53,993 nt of DNA from an uncultured Dialister sp. (GTDB lineage: Bacteria > Bacillota > Negativicutes > Veillonellales > Dialisteraceae), in the NCBI GenBank assembly GCA_934193095.1, contig CAKPUX010000007.1, forward strand, positions 1 to 53,993, written 5' to 3'. Position numbers and translations under genes: made by a program. Below are positions 8,680-15,898 of this stretch, piece by piece. The notes under the pieces were generated by a model, which was not told the DNA's origin, made no database searches, and was given only the letters and a program-made list of their open reading frames with translations. Numbering within the stretch: position 1 is the stretch's first letter; each line of letters starts with the position of its first letter.

Positions 8680-9011
8680 GCTGGTGGCTGGTGACTGGTG
8701 ACTGGTAGCTAGGGATTAGGGATTGGGGATCAGGAGTGACTAGTGACTAGTGACTGGGAGACTAAGAGACTGGGAGACTAGGAGCCTTCAGACTTCAGAC
8801 ATGTGACATGTGACTTCTAACTTCTAACGTCTAACGTCTAACGTCTCAAGCGGGCATCGCCCCATATATACTCGCGGCGAAGCCGCCACCTTCATTCCTA
8901 ATTCCTCATTCCTCATTCGAGCAGAGCTTTCAAACGTAATCATAGGGCACCACGCCCGAGGGGCTAACCCTGAACCTTGAACCCTGAACCTTGAACCTTA
9001 AACCTTAACCC
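8679..9011. repeat. Two long heptad-phased arrays between kinase and regulator
   Basis: From 8679 some 25 heptamers follow in one register to about 8853: GTGAGCT, GGTGGCT, GGTGACT (x2), GGTAGCT, AGGGATT (x2) ... ACTAGTG (x2) ... TCAGACT ... TGTGACT, TCTAACT, TCTAACG (x3). After a GGCG hairpin stretch, a second run of 17 heptamers spans 8893-9011: CATTCCT, AATTCCT, CATTCCT, CATTCGA, GCAGAGC, TTTCAAA ... GCTAACC, CTGAACC, TTGAACC, CTGAACC, TTGAACC, TTAAACC, TTAACCC. These fill the 353-base gap. Confidence 0.9.
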
Positions 9012-9032
9012 ATTTCCCCAAAGGAGGATACC

Positions 9033-9788
9033 ATGAAAGAAATCCGTGCTCTTGTCGCTGACGACGAACTGCCGGCCCGCGGCGAGCTGACCTATGAACT
9101 CTCGAACATCCCCGGCGTCAAAGTCGTCGGTGAATGCGGCAATGGACGTGAAGTCCTCGCCTTTCTGAAGACGCATCCGAATGTCGATATTCTTTTCCTC
9201 GACATCGAGATGCCTCTCATGAACGGTCTCGAATGCGCGAAAGAAATCGTCCGCATGGACCTTCCGGTGAAGGTCGTCTTCGCGACGGGTTACTCCCAAT
9301 TCGCCGTGCAGGCCTTCGAACTCGAAGCCTTCGACTACATTTTGAAGCCCTACAATGAAGCCCGCATCGCGCGCACGATCAAGCGCCTTTCTGACAGCCT
9401 CACCCTGCAGGAAAAGGAAAAGACGCCGGGCGAAATCATTTCTACCGCGCAGAAGATTTCTCTCCAGACGCAGGGCAAGACCATTATGATCTCGCCCGCG
9501 CAGGAGATCGTCCTGATTTCCACCGAAAAATCAGACCGCTCCCTCTTCTATACAACGAGCGGGATCGTCGAGTCGAAGATGACGCTGCGCGATATCGAGA
9601 CGCTCCTCTCCCCATTGGGCTTCTTCCGCACGCACAAAGGCTATATCGTGAACCTTGCCATGATCCAGGAGATCCAGAACCAAGACAACGGGACACTCCT
9701 CTTGACGCTGAATCATTTCCCCAAAGAAAAGGTGCCGGTGTCCAGACACTATATCAAAGATTTCAAGAATACGCTGCACTTGGTGTAG
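9033..9788 (+). CDS. LytTR-family response regulator
   Basis: A 251-residue regulator. The N-terminal receiver domain (about 1-125) has the acidic pocket near VADDE and the phospho-acceptor Asp57 in FLDIEMP. The C-terminal LytTR DNA-binding domain (about 145-250) includes RTHKGYIVN. It is the partner of the upstream LytS-type kinase. The start follows AAAGGAGGATACC, a strong ribosome site directly after the repeats. Likely targets are the divergent madL operon and its own operon (inference). It converges with the amidase gene, with 40 bases between the two stops. Confidence 0.92.
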   Translation: MKEIRALVADDELPARGELTYELSNIPGVKVVGECGNGREVLAFLKTHPNVDILFLDIEMPLMNGLECAKEIVRMDLPVKVVFATGYSQFAVQAFELEAFDYILKPYNEARIARTIKRLSDSLTLQEKEKTPGEIISTAQKISLQTQGKTIMISPAQEIVLISTEKSDRSLFYTTSGIVESKMTLRDIETLLSPLGFFRTHKGYIVNLAMIQEIQNQDNGTLLLTLNHFPKEKVPVSRHYIKDFKNTLHLV

Positions 9789-9828
9789 CGAGAGATACAC
9801 GGATCAGGAGAAGGGGCTCCTAGCGCAC

Positions 9829-11310
9829 TCAGTCTTCCAAGGCAGGCGTGGATACGGGCATTTTTCTGAAATGGGAATGTTGTTCAAAGCTGTAAGCAAT
9901 TTCAATGAGCACCGGTTCGCTCCATGGCCGCCCAATGATTTCCATCCCGACAGGAACTCCAATCGGTGCCTCTGGTGAGGGGGCAAATCCAGCAGGGACG
10001 CAAATGGACGGGAAACCTGTTGATGAACAAAGCACGCCATTTCTCTGCAGCTGATTGCTGCCAATTTTGCACACCAGTTGCTGCTGGTGAGGATAGACCA
10101 TCGCATCCAAGTGCAAGTCTGCCATGATTTTCATGACTTCGCGGCGTACGGCGATTTTGTTATACATTTTTTCCAAATAACGAGGACTTCCTACTTGCCG
10201 CGTCATGGCATCTCTCATATTTCCTTCCGAGAATGGGTGGAAAAGTCCCTTGTCCAAAATATCTTTCATAGAGTGAATGGGCCATGTGGGAGGTAATGTT
10301 TCCAGATAGCTGTCCAGATCATGGCGGAAATCATCGAGGTGTACGGATACTTCCTCATTCAGATACGGCTGGTCGATCTGGTTTTCCACCTCGACCAGTG
10401 TCGCCCCATGCTCTCTGAATACCTGCAATGCATTTTCAATCACTTGATTGGTCGATGCATTGCATTTTTCTTTGCCAAATAAACTTCTGAGTATGCCGAT
10501 GCGCTTTCCCTGCATGCCATCTTTTTGCAGATGGGAGATGTAGCTGTCTCTTTTCTGCCCTACGCTCCATGCCGTTTCTGCATCCTCCTCATCGTAGCCG
10601 GCAATGACATCCAGGGTCCGCACCGCATCTTCTACTGTGCGGCAAATGGGGCCTGCTGTATCCTGTGTCAGAGAATAGGGGACGATCCCGGCGCGTGATA
10701 CCAGTCCGATGGTCGGGCGGATCCCGACAAGGCTATTGGCCGAAGCCGGCGAGCGAACGGAATTGATCGTATCCGTTCCCATTCCGATGATCCCGATATT
10801 CGCCGCAATGGAAGCACCTGTACCGCCGGACGATCCGCCCGGGGTTCTTGTCAGATCATAAGGATTGACCGACTGTCCTAAGATCGAGCTGATCGTTTCA
10901 CCCCAAATGGCAAATTCATGCAAATTGGTTTTCGCCAAAATGAGTGCTCCCGCCTGTTTCAGTTTTTCTGTTACAAAAGCATCTTCCGACGGCACCCAGC
11001 CATTCAGTGCAATAGAGCCTGCCGTCGTAGGCATATCACTGGTATTGAAATTATCTTTCAGCATCACCGGGATCCCATGCAGGGGGCCAGACAGAGCATG
11101 ATGTTCCTTCAGATAGGCATCTGCGGCCGCTGCCTCTTCCAAAATGCTCGGATTGACACAAATGATCGAATTGATCGTTGGTCCTTTCTTATCATAGGCT
11201 TCGATCCTCTGTAAATAGGTCTTAACCAGCTGAACGGCTGTCAAAGAACCATCCAGATACGCCTGGTGTACTTTGGAAATCGTTGTTTCCATGAATTCAA
11301 AGTGTTCCAT
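9829..11310 (-). CDS. Amidase signature family hydrolase
   Basis: A 493-residue amidase with the Ser-cisSer-Lys triad visible: Lys85 in VMLKDNF, Ser160/161 in PGGSSGG, and the nucleophile Ser184 in TINSVRSPAS. The usual D-T-G-G-S context is changed to D-T-I-N-S, so the substrate cannot be guessed and a divergent specificity is likely. The start at 11310 has CAGGAGAAG upstream. It is the third gene of the hutP-like - transporter - amidase set, 145 bases after the transporter. No GatB or GatC lies nearby, so a role in tRNA amidation is unlikely. Confidence 0.82.
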   Translation of the reverse strand: MEHFEFMETTISKVHQAYLDGSLTAVQLVKTYLQRIEAYDKKGPTINSIICVNPSILEEAAAADAYLKEHHALSGPLHGIPVMLKDNFNTSDMPTTAGSIALNGWVPSEDAFVTEKLKQAGALILAKTNLHEFAIWGETISSILGQSVNPYDLTRTPGGSSGGTGASIAANIGIIGMGTDTINSVRSPASANSLVGIRPTIGLVSRAGIVPYSLTQDTAGPICRTVEDAVRTLDVIAGYDEEDAETAWSVGQKRDSYISHLQKDGMQGKRIGILRSLFGKEKCNASTNQVIENALQVFREHGATLVEVENQIDQPYLNEEVSVHLDDFRHDLDSYLETLPPTWPIHSMKDILDKGLFHPFSEGNMRDAMTRQVGSPRYLEKMYNKIAVRREVMKIMADLHLDAMVYPHQQQLVCKIGSNQLQRNGVLCSSTGFPSICVPAGFAPSPEAPIGVPVGMEIIGRPWSEPVLIEIAYSFEQHSHFRKMPVSTPALED

Positions 11311-11455
11311 TTTTCTTCTCCTGTTCAATCATCACGTAATGCTTCTGTTCACTTGCTGTTGGTAGTTGCTGTGACGGATCATCTATCGCCAGACAAGTGT
11401 CAATATCACTCATCTGATTCCTCACCCGCTATCCTGATGAATAGACACGCCTATC

Positions 11456-12841
11456 TCATAACAACGCGGCTGCGAAGAAAATGAAGCCCGACAAAATCAT
11501 GATACCGATGGAATATCCCATGATATCCTTCGCCTTGAGTCCAGTGATCCCCAGAAGAGCGATCGCCCAAAATGGCTGCGCCATATTGGTCCAGCAATTC
11601 CCATAGGCCACCATCAGAGCCGTCTTCACCAAATCAGCTCCCATCATTTTGGCTGATTCCAGAGCCACCGGCCCCTGCACAGCCCACTGACCGCCGCCGG
11701 AAGGAACGAACATATTGACGATCGCTGCGGATAAGAAAGTCCACAGATAGAAGGTGCTTTCTGTGCTGACTGCGGCGATGCCATTGGCGAGGACCATGAC
11801 CAGACCGGAGTATTTCACGATACCAAGGACGCCGGCATACAGAGGAAACTGGAAAATGATGCCTGCCGTACCGCCCACGGCGTCTTTCACTGCCATGACA
11901 TAATTCGCAATATTTCCATAAAGCAAAATGCCACCAAAGAGGAAAATAGCATTTAACAGGTTGAAATCCAGCGCATTGAAGCCTTTGGTATAGAAAGCAT
12001 AGAAAATATAGACAAATCCAAGTAACCCCAGAGCCCAGGCCAGAATCGGGCTATAGTTTAAAATATCTCCCACCGTAGCACTGGACGGACGCTTCTGCAG
12101 TTTCAGGTCTTCCTTTTCAATCGCTTTGATCGCATCCTCATCCAAAGGCTGATAGTCCGATGGATTCTTAGGAAGGAGCAGCGTCGCAAACAGGGCAGGT
12201 CCGATGGCCAGTGCGATGGTGACACAGATATTCGTCGGATTCAGCATGTAATCCGTCATAGGAACTACGCCGATCAAGTCTTCCATGATATGTCCAGGAG
12301 TTGCGATGAAGAGACCTACCGAAGAAGACAAGACTCCCTGCCAGGTCATCTGACCTACATACGCGCCAGCAGCCATCAGGCCATATTCGAAAGGAATCTT
12401 TTTATCTCGCAGATTCTTCGCCAGTTCCTTTGCTAAGATGGCCCCTACAATAAGGGATAAGCCCCAATGTACAAAAGAAACCAAAACGCTGACCAATGTC
12501 ACCGTAAACACAGCCGACTTCGCACTTTTCGGAATCGACGCAATACGATTGATCCAACCTTTGACCAATGGCGCATTGGCTACGCAAGAACCGGTGATGA
12601 CAATCAAAGCCATCTGCATGGAAAAGCCAAGCAATTCCCAAAACCCTTTGTACCAATTTTGAACCATCTGCATCGGTCCCTGGTCCGTCAACGCGATCCC
12701 CAGGCAAAAAGCGATAAAAGTCAGTGCCACGGCAAAGATACTCGCATCTGGCATGTACTTTAAAGATAACCGGAGAAGCACATTCCCCATCTTTGTAATG
12801 GGCGTTTCATTTTTACGTTCCAAACCACTTGATTTAGCCAT
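11456..12841 (-). CDS. AtoE-family short-chain fatty acid transporter
   Basis: A 461-residue membrane protein with about 11-12 hydrophobic segments and the AtoE signature VPSGGGQWAVQGP near residue 370. The family is linked to uptake of short-chain fatty acids such as acetoacetate or butyrate. The actual substrate here is unknown. GGAGGC precedes the ATG at 12841. It is the second gene behind hutP, separated from it by a strong intrinsic terminator, so its expression should depend on read-through. Confidence 0.88.
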   Translation of the reverse strand: MAKSSGLERKNETPITKMGNVLLRLSLKYMPDASIFAVALTFIAFCLGIALTDQGPMQMVQNWYKGFWELLGFSMQMALIVITGSCVANAPLVKGWINRIASIPKSAKSAVFTVTLVSVLVSFVHWGLSLIVGAILAKELAKNLRDKKIPFEYGLMAAGAYVGQMTWQGVLSSSVGLFIATPGHIMEDLIGVVPMTDYMLNPTNICVTIALAIGPALFATLLLPKNPSDYQPLDEDAIKAIEKEDLKLQKRPSSATVGDILNYSPILAWALGLLGFVYIFYAFYTKGFNALDFNLLNAIFLFGGILLYGNIANYVMAVKDAVGGTAGIIFQFPLYAGVLGIVKYSGLVMVLANGIAAVSTESTFYLWTFLSAAIVNMFVPSGGGQWAVQGPVALESAKMMGADLVKTALMVAYGNCWTNMAQPFWAIALLGITGLKAKDIMGYSIGIMILSGFIFFAAALL

Positions 12842-12905
12842 TTCTAAGCCTCCTTATTTACAAAAACGAACAGGCACTGCCTTTTCGTACACCCCCTTCA
12901 GGCAG

Positions 12906-12962
12906 AAAAATAAAAAAGCAGAAAAGACGCACACGATACTATCGTGTGGATACTTTTCTGCT
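12906..12962 (-). terminator. Intrinsic terminator between hutP-like gene and transporter
   Basis: The minus-strand RNA forms AGCAGAAAAG / CTTTTCTGCT (10 bp, 12953-12962 with 12917-12926) enclosing a second helix ACACGAT / ATCGTGT with an ACU loop, followed by UUUUUUAUUUUU. The position after hutP and before the regulated genes is the same as in the Bacillus hut operon, where HutP acts on such a terminator. The sequence AAAGTATCC occurs twice, in the stem and about 40 bases before it, and NAG triplets are frequent. Only some NAG pairs have the 7-base spacing expected of HutP sites. Confidence 0.88.
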
Positions 12963-13012
12963 AAAATCAATTCCTTTATGCTATACTGGGATACTTTATG
13001 AAATTATAAAAA

Positions 13013-13462
13013 TCAATCCCCAAGAATTTGAAAGCCAACCCCTATCGTCTTATGCCCGGAAAGTTCATGCATGGCCAGATTGCCATAAAAGCTTAGGGCA
13101 AAGTGATTTCCTTTGCGCACAACCGCAGCCTTGAAACAGAAATTCTGCCCGATCGCATCGGAAGCCCTGGTACTTTGTGTGACTTCCAGTACACAGTGCG
13201 CGACAGGATGTACATGCTCCCGTTTCCTTTCGATGATATGGGTATTCAAGCACAAATTCACTACACTGCGGATGATATTGCTCTGCGATGAAATACCAAA
13301 CCCCGCCACGGTGGTGGCAGCGCTTTTGATCCCTCTTTCCTGTAATTGCAGGATCAAATCCTTTTCCATCTTTTGGTCCACGGTCATCGCCAGTAAAACA
13401 GCCATCCGGCAAAGATCTTCCCCTTCACGCGAGTCTATCAGAAAATCTCCCCATTGAATCAC
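13013..13462 (-). CDS. hutP: HutP-family RNA-binding antiterminator
   Basis: A 149-residue protein, the same length as Bacillus HutP. It ends in a match to the family's C-terminus (SFYGN...GHKTIGVG). The three histidines that hold Mg2+ and L-histidine in HutP appear conserved: His85 and His89 in HPVAH, and His137 in GHKTIGVG. HutP binds NAG-repeat RNA when histidine is bound and lets polymerase pass a terminator. Start is GTG at 13462 with GGGAGG six bases upstream. No hut genes (hutH, hutU, hutI, hutG) follow; an AtoE-type transporter and an amidase do. Overall identity is low, so ligand and RNA target could differ. Confidence 0.82.
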   Translation of the reverse strand: MIQWGDFLIDSREGEDLCRMAVLLAMTVDQKMEKDLILQLQERGIKSAATTVAGFGISSQSNIIRSVVNLCLNTHIIERKREHVHPVAHCVLEVTQSTRASDAIGQNFCFKAAVVRKGNHFALSFYGNLAMHELSGHKTIGVGFQILGD

Positions 13463-13477
13463 GATAAACCTCCCTAC

Positions 13478-13539
13478 AAAAAAAGAAGAAAGACAATAAA
13501 CACAGATAGCAACCTGCTACTGGTTTATTAACTTTCTTC
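13478..13539 (-). terminator. Intrinsic terminator in the hutP leader
   Basis: A long interrupted hairpin: GAAGAAAG / CTTTCTTC (13485-13492 with 13532-13539), AATAAAC / GTTTATT, CAG / CTG and TAGCA / TGCTA around an ACC loop, about 23 pairs in all. On the minus-strand transcript it is followed by seven U, directly before the hutP ribosome site GGGAGG. It would stop transcription before hutP unless prevented. NAG triplets (UAG, AAG, CAG, UAG, AAG, AAG) crowd the RNA just upstream and in the first arm. Confidence 0.87.
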
Positions 13540-13582
13540 CTACTGTACTTAATCAATGCACTACATCATAGAATTTACTTTT

Positions 13583-13610
13583 ATACTATTGACAGTGTAG
13601 CTGAAATCAA
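13583..13610 (-). promoter_or_regulatory. Candidate promoter of the hutP-like operon
   Basis: On the minus strand TTGATT, a 16-base spacer, then TAGTAT. Transcription would start near 13576, giving a leader of about 114 bases that contains the 13478-13539 terminator. Confidence 0.55.
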
Positions 13611-13707
13611 ACGAATCGTCCAAAAGATTTTATCAATAATCACTAATAGAAATTTTATTAAAAATGCTTTGACGGGCTAAGGGAAAACTGATGCAGGAAA
13701 GTTTGAA

Positions 13708-14171
13708 AGCAAGGGATTAGGGATTAGTGGCTAGGGATTAGGAACCTCGAGTGACTAGTATTGCGTTTTGTCAACTTCTGGACTTAGTGAGAAGTGGTGG
13801 AATGTCTTGGCTCCCCATCGGGGGAGCTGCCCGAAGGGCTGAGGGGGCTACGTAGCGGTATTACCTGAAAGTGTTAGAATATCGATAGTATCGGACTATT
13901 CAACATAGTGCACTATACCGCTGGCATGCCCCTATTGCCTTCGGCACTTCCCCCGAAGGGGGAAGCAAGTCGCTACGACGCTAATTCTGACTGCATTTGT
14001 ATGTCGATTGAAAGTCCTCTTAATCGAAATACGCAATACTAGTTTCAAACCTCCGCGGCGCTTTTGATTTTTATGCGCCGCACCATCATTTCGCATTTCT
14101 CATTTCTAATTTCTCATTCAAGCGAAGCTTTCAAACGGAATCAAAGGACGGCACGCCCCACGGGCTAACCG
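13708..14171. repeat. Repeat cluster upstream of hutP-like operon
   Basis: GGGATTA-type heptamers (about 13708-13745), a G-rich inverted-repeat element (13810-13966), the GCGGCGC...GCGCCGC hairpin (about 14055-14082), and CATTTCT heptamers with the GCTTTCAAACGG tail (about 14090-14170). The final GCTAACC unit supplies, on the minus strand, the TAG stop of the decarboxylase beta gene. Confidence 0.8.
13810..13966. mobile_element. MITE-C, G-rich inverted-repeat element
   Basis: The left arm (GCTCCCC...GGGGGAGC, then TGCCCGAAGGGC, then GCGGTAT) is matched in inverted order by the right arm (GCGGTAT, GCCGAAGGC, GCTTCCCCC...GGGGGAAGC on the minus strand). About 157 bp, no coding capacity. A related copy begins near 53880 and runs out of the window. 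Confidence 0.65.
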
Positions 14172-15292
14172 CCCAGGAGCGCGAGCATGATGCCGCCGGA
14201 AATCGCGGTACCGAAGACGCCGGCGAGGTTCGGCCCCATCGCATGCATCAGAAGGAAGACGCGGCGGCTTTCCTGCTGCCCCACGAGGTGGGAAACACGG
14301 GCAGCGATCGGAACGGAGGCGATACCGGCGGAACCGATCAGCGGATTGATGCGGCCGCCGGACAGCTTATTCATGATCTTGGCACAGACCACGCCGCTGC
14401 CGGTACCGAAGGCAAACGCCACAAGCCCCAGAAAGATGATGAGGATGGTCGAGGACGTGAGGAAGGTATCCGCAGCCATGGTCGAGCCAATGGCGACCGT
14501 CAAGACCAGCGTGACCATATTGAGAAGGGTATTGGCCGCTGTTTCCGCCAGCTTGCCGACGACGAGGCATTCTCGCAGGAGATTTCCCAGCATCAGCATG
14601 GTGATGAGCGGCGCGACCGGCGGCAGGAACACATTGACGATGAGCGCCATGACGATCGGGAATGCGATCTTTTCGAGGCGGGATACATAGCGCGGCTGCT
14701 TCATCATGATTTTTCGCTCTTCCTTATTCGTGAGGAGCTTCATGATCGGCGGCTGAATGAGCGGCATGAGCGCCATGTAGGAGTAGGCTGCGACAGAGAT
14801 CTGTGGCAGAAGATGCGGTGCCAGTTTCATCGTGGTGTAAATCGCCATAGGACCATCTGCGCCACCGATGATACCGATCGAGGCCGCTTCGCCCAGATGG
14901 AATCCCAGAACCTGCGCACCAATGAGTGCCACAAAAATCCCCAGGTGAGCCGCTGCCCCCAAAATGACAAGAGAAGGATTGGCGATCATGGGCCCGAAGT
15001 CCGTCATGGCACCGACGCCGAGGAAAATGAGCGGAGGCAGTATGAGCTGCTCCACGCCCTGATACGCGAAGTAGAAAAGGCCGCCCGGCGCGGTCAGTGT
15101 CGAGCCCGGCACATTGGCCACGATGCAGGAAAAGCCGATCCCCACCAGCAGAAATGGTTCGTATTTCTTGATGATGCCCAGATACAGCAGGACGCATCCG
15201 GCAACGATCATGACCAGATTTCCCAAAGTCAGATCCAAAAGTCCGGTCTGATGCAAAAGCTCACTCATCAAGGTCACAAATAACTGATCCAC
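14165..15292 (-). CDS. Na+-translocating decarboxylase beta subunit (OadB/GcdB/MmdB/MadB family)
   Basis: A 375-residue membrane protein with about nine or ten hydrophobic segments and family motifs GIIGGADGPMAIY, GVGAMTDFGP and the C-terminal GSAGIASVPIAARV. This subunit removes CO2 from carboxybiotin and couples it to Na+ export in oxaloacetate, glutaconyl-CoA, methylmalonyl-CoA and malonate decarboxylases. No carboxyltransferase or biotin carrier is adjacent, so the substrate is undetermined. Start is GTG at 15292, overlapped upstream by the ribosome site inside the gamma gene. Given mdcA and madLM 8-10 kb away, a MadB role is possible (inference). Confidence 0.88.
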   Translation of the reverse strand: MDQLFVTLMSELLHQTGLLDLTLGNLVMIVAGCVLLYLGIIKKYEPFLLVGIGFSCIVANVPGSTLTAPGGLFYFAYQGVEQLILPPLIFLGVGAMTDFGPMIANPSLVILGAAAHLGIFVALIGAQVLGFHLGEAASIGIIGGADGPMAIYTTMKLAPHLLPQISVAAYSYMALMPLIQPPIMKLLTNKEERKIMMKQPRYVSRLEKIAFPIVMALIVNVFLPPVAPLITMLMLGNLLRECLVVGKLAETAANTLLNMVTLVLTVAIGSTMAADTFLTSSTILIIFLGLVAFAFGTGSGVVCAKIMNKLSGGRINPLIGSAGIASVPIAARVSHLVGQQESRRVFLLMHAMGPNLAGVFGTAISGGIMLALLGG

Positions 15293-15296
15293 GATC

Positions 15297-15449
15297 TCAA
15301 TCCTTTCTCTCCTTCACTTCTCCGAGCTTATTCAGCAGGGGAAAGAAATGGAGCACCACGCCGATGAAGGAAATAAATACAAAACTCAGCAAAAAATCGA
15401 TGGCGGAAAGAAGCATTGCGCCGCCTAATGTATCCGGTAAAGCTGCCAT
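15297..15449 (-). CDS. Small decarboxylase gamma (OadG-like) subunit, 50 residues
   Basis: A short gene on the minus strand reading MAALPDTLGG..., with one strongly hydrophobic segment (about residues 12-37, LLSAIDFLLSFVFISFIGVV) and a charged tail EVKERKD. This is the size and topology of the minimal membrane-anchor gamma/delta subunits of Na+-pump decarboxylases. The ATG shares its A with the TAA stop of the thioesterase (TAATG). The stop TGA lies just before the GTG start of the beta gene. The assignment rests on position and topology, since sequence conservation in this family is poor. Confidence 0.7.
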   Translation of the reverse strand: MAALPDTLGGAMLLSAIDFLLSFVFISFIGVVLHFFPLLNKLGEVKERKD

Positions 15450-15898
15450 TATCTCATCCCCTTGATTTCTTCATTGGCCTGACGAATCAGCAGCAGGCGT
15501 GTACGCTCTTCCGCCCTGTCCAAGACCGCCTGCTTGAGTACGATCGCTCTCTTGTGAAGGCCGTGACCGATTTCTCCCTGCTCATCCCACGCTTTGACCT
15601 CGAGCGTCACATCATGATCCGTCAAAGCGATGACCGACGCATGTACCGTCACCGTCATTCCGAGGCTGGTCGGTGCCGTATGCACAAAATTCACCGACAG
15701 CCCGATGCTTGCATAGTCATCGGGAAGATAGGGGTCGATCGCTTTGATGGATGCATCGATCGCCCAATGGATCAGTCTCGGTGTAGCTAACAAACTTTTG
15801 AAATCATTGTCGTAATTGTCAGACGCATCCGACTGCTGCACCACGCGACGTGCGATGGCATTCTGCCCTACCGCAATAAAATCATTTAAGTCAATCAT
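15449..15898 (-). CDS. Hot-dog fold acyl-CoA thioesterase-like protein
   Basis: A 149-residue protein resembling the fluoroacetyl-CoA-thioesterase-like (FlK-type) hot-dog family: SIGLSVNFVHTAPTSLGMTV in the central helix region and VKAWDEQGEIGHGLHKRAIV near the end. Such enzymes hydrolyse short acyl-CoA esters or reset a cofactor pool. The start at 15898 is chosen for AAAGGGA upstream; an in-frame start at 15919 lacks a site. It is translationally coupled to the decarboxylase gamma gene, so it may act on the acyl-CoA substrate or product of that decarboxylase (inference). Confidence 0.78.
   Translation of the reverse strand: MIDLNDFIAVGQNAIARRVVQQSDASDNYDNDFKSLLATPRLIHWAIDASIKAIDPYLPDDYASIGLSVNFVHTAPTSLGMTVTVHASVIALTDHDVTLEVKAWDEQGEIGHGLHKRAIVLKQAVLDRAEERTRLLLIRQANEEIKGMR

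Noticed and set aside
9789..9828. AGGAG...CTCCT hairpin between the lytT-like and amidase genes as a terminator
   Set aside because: Only five pairs and no U-run on either strand, so not called.
14243..15283. 346-codon plus-strand frame, Asp/His/Arg-rich
   Set aside because: Antisense to the decarboxylase beta subunit.
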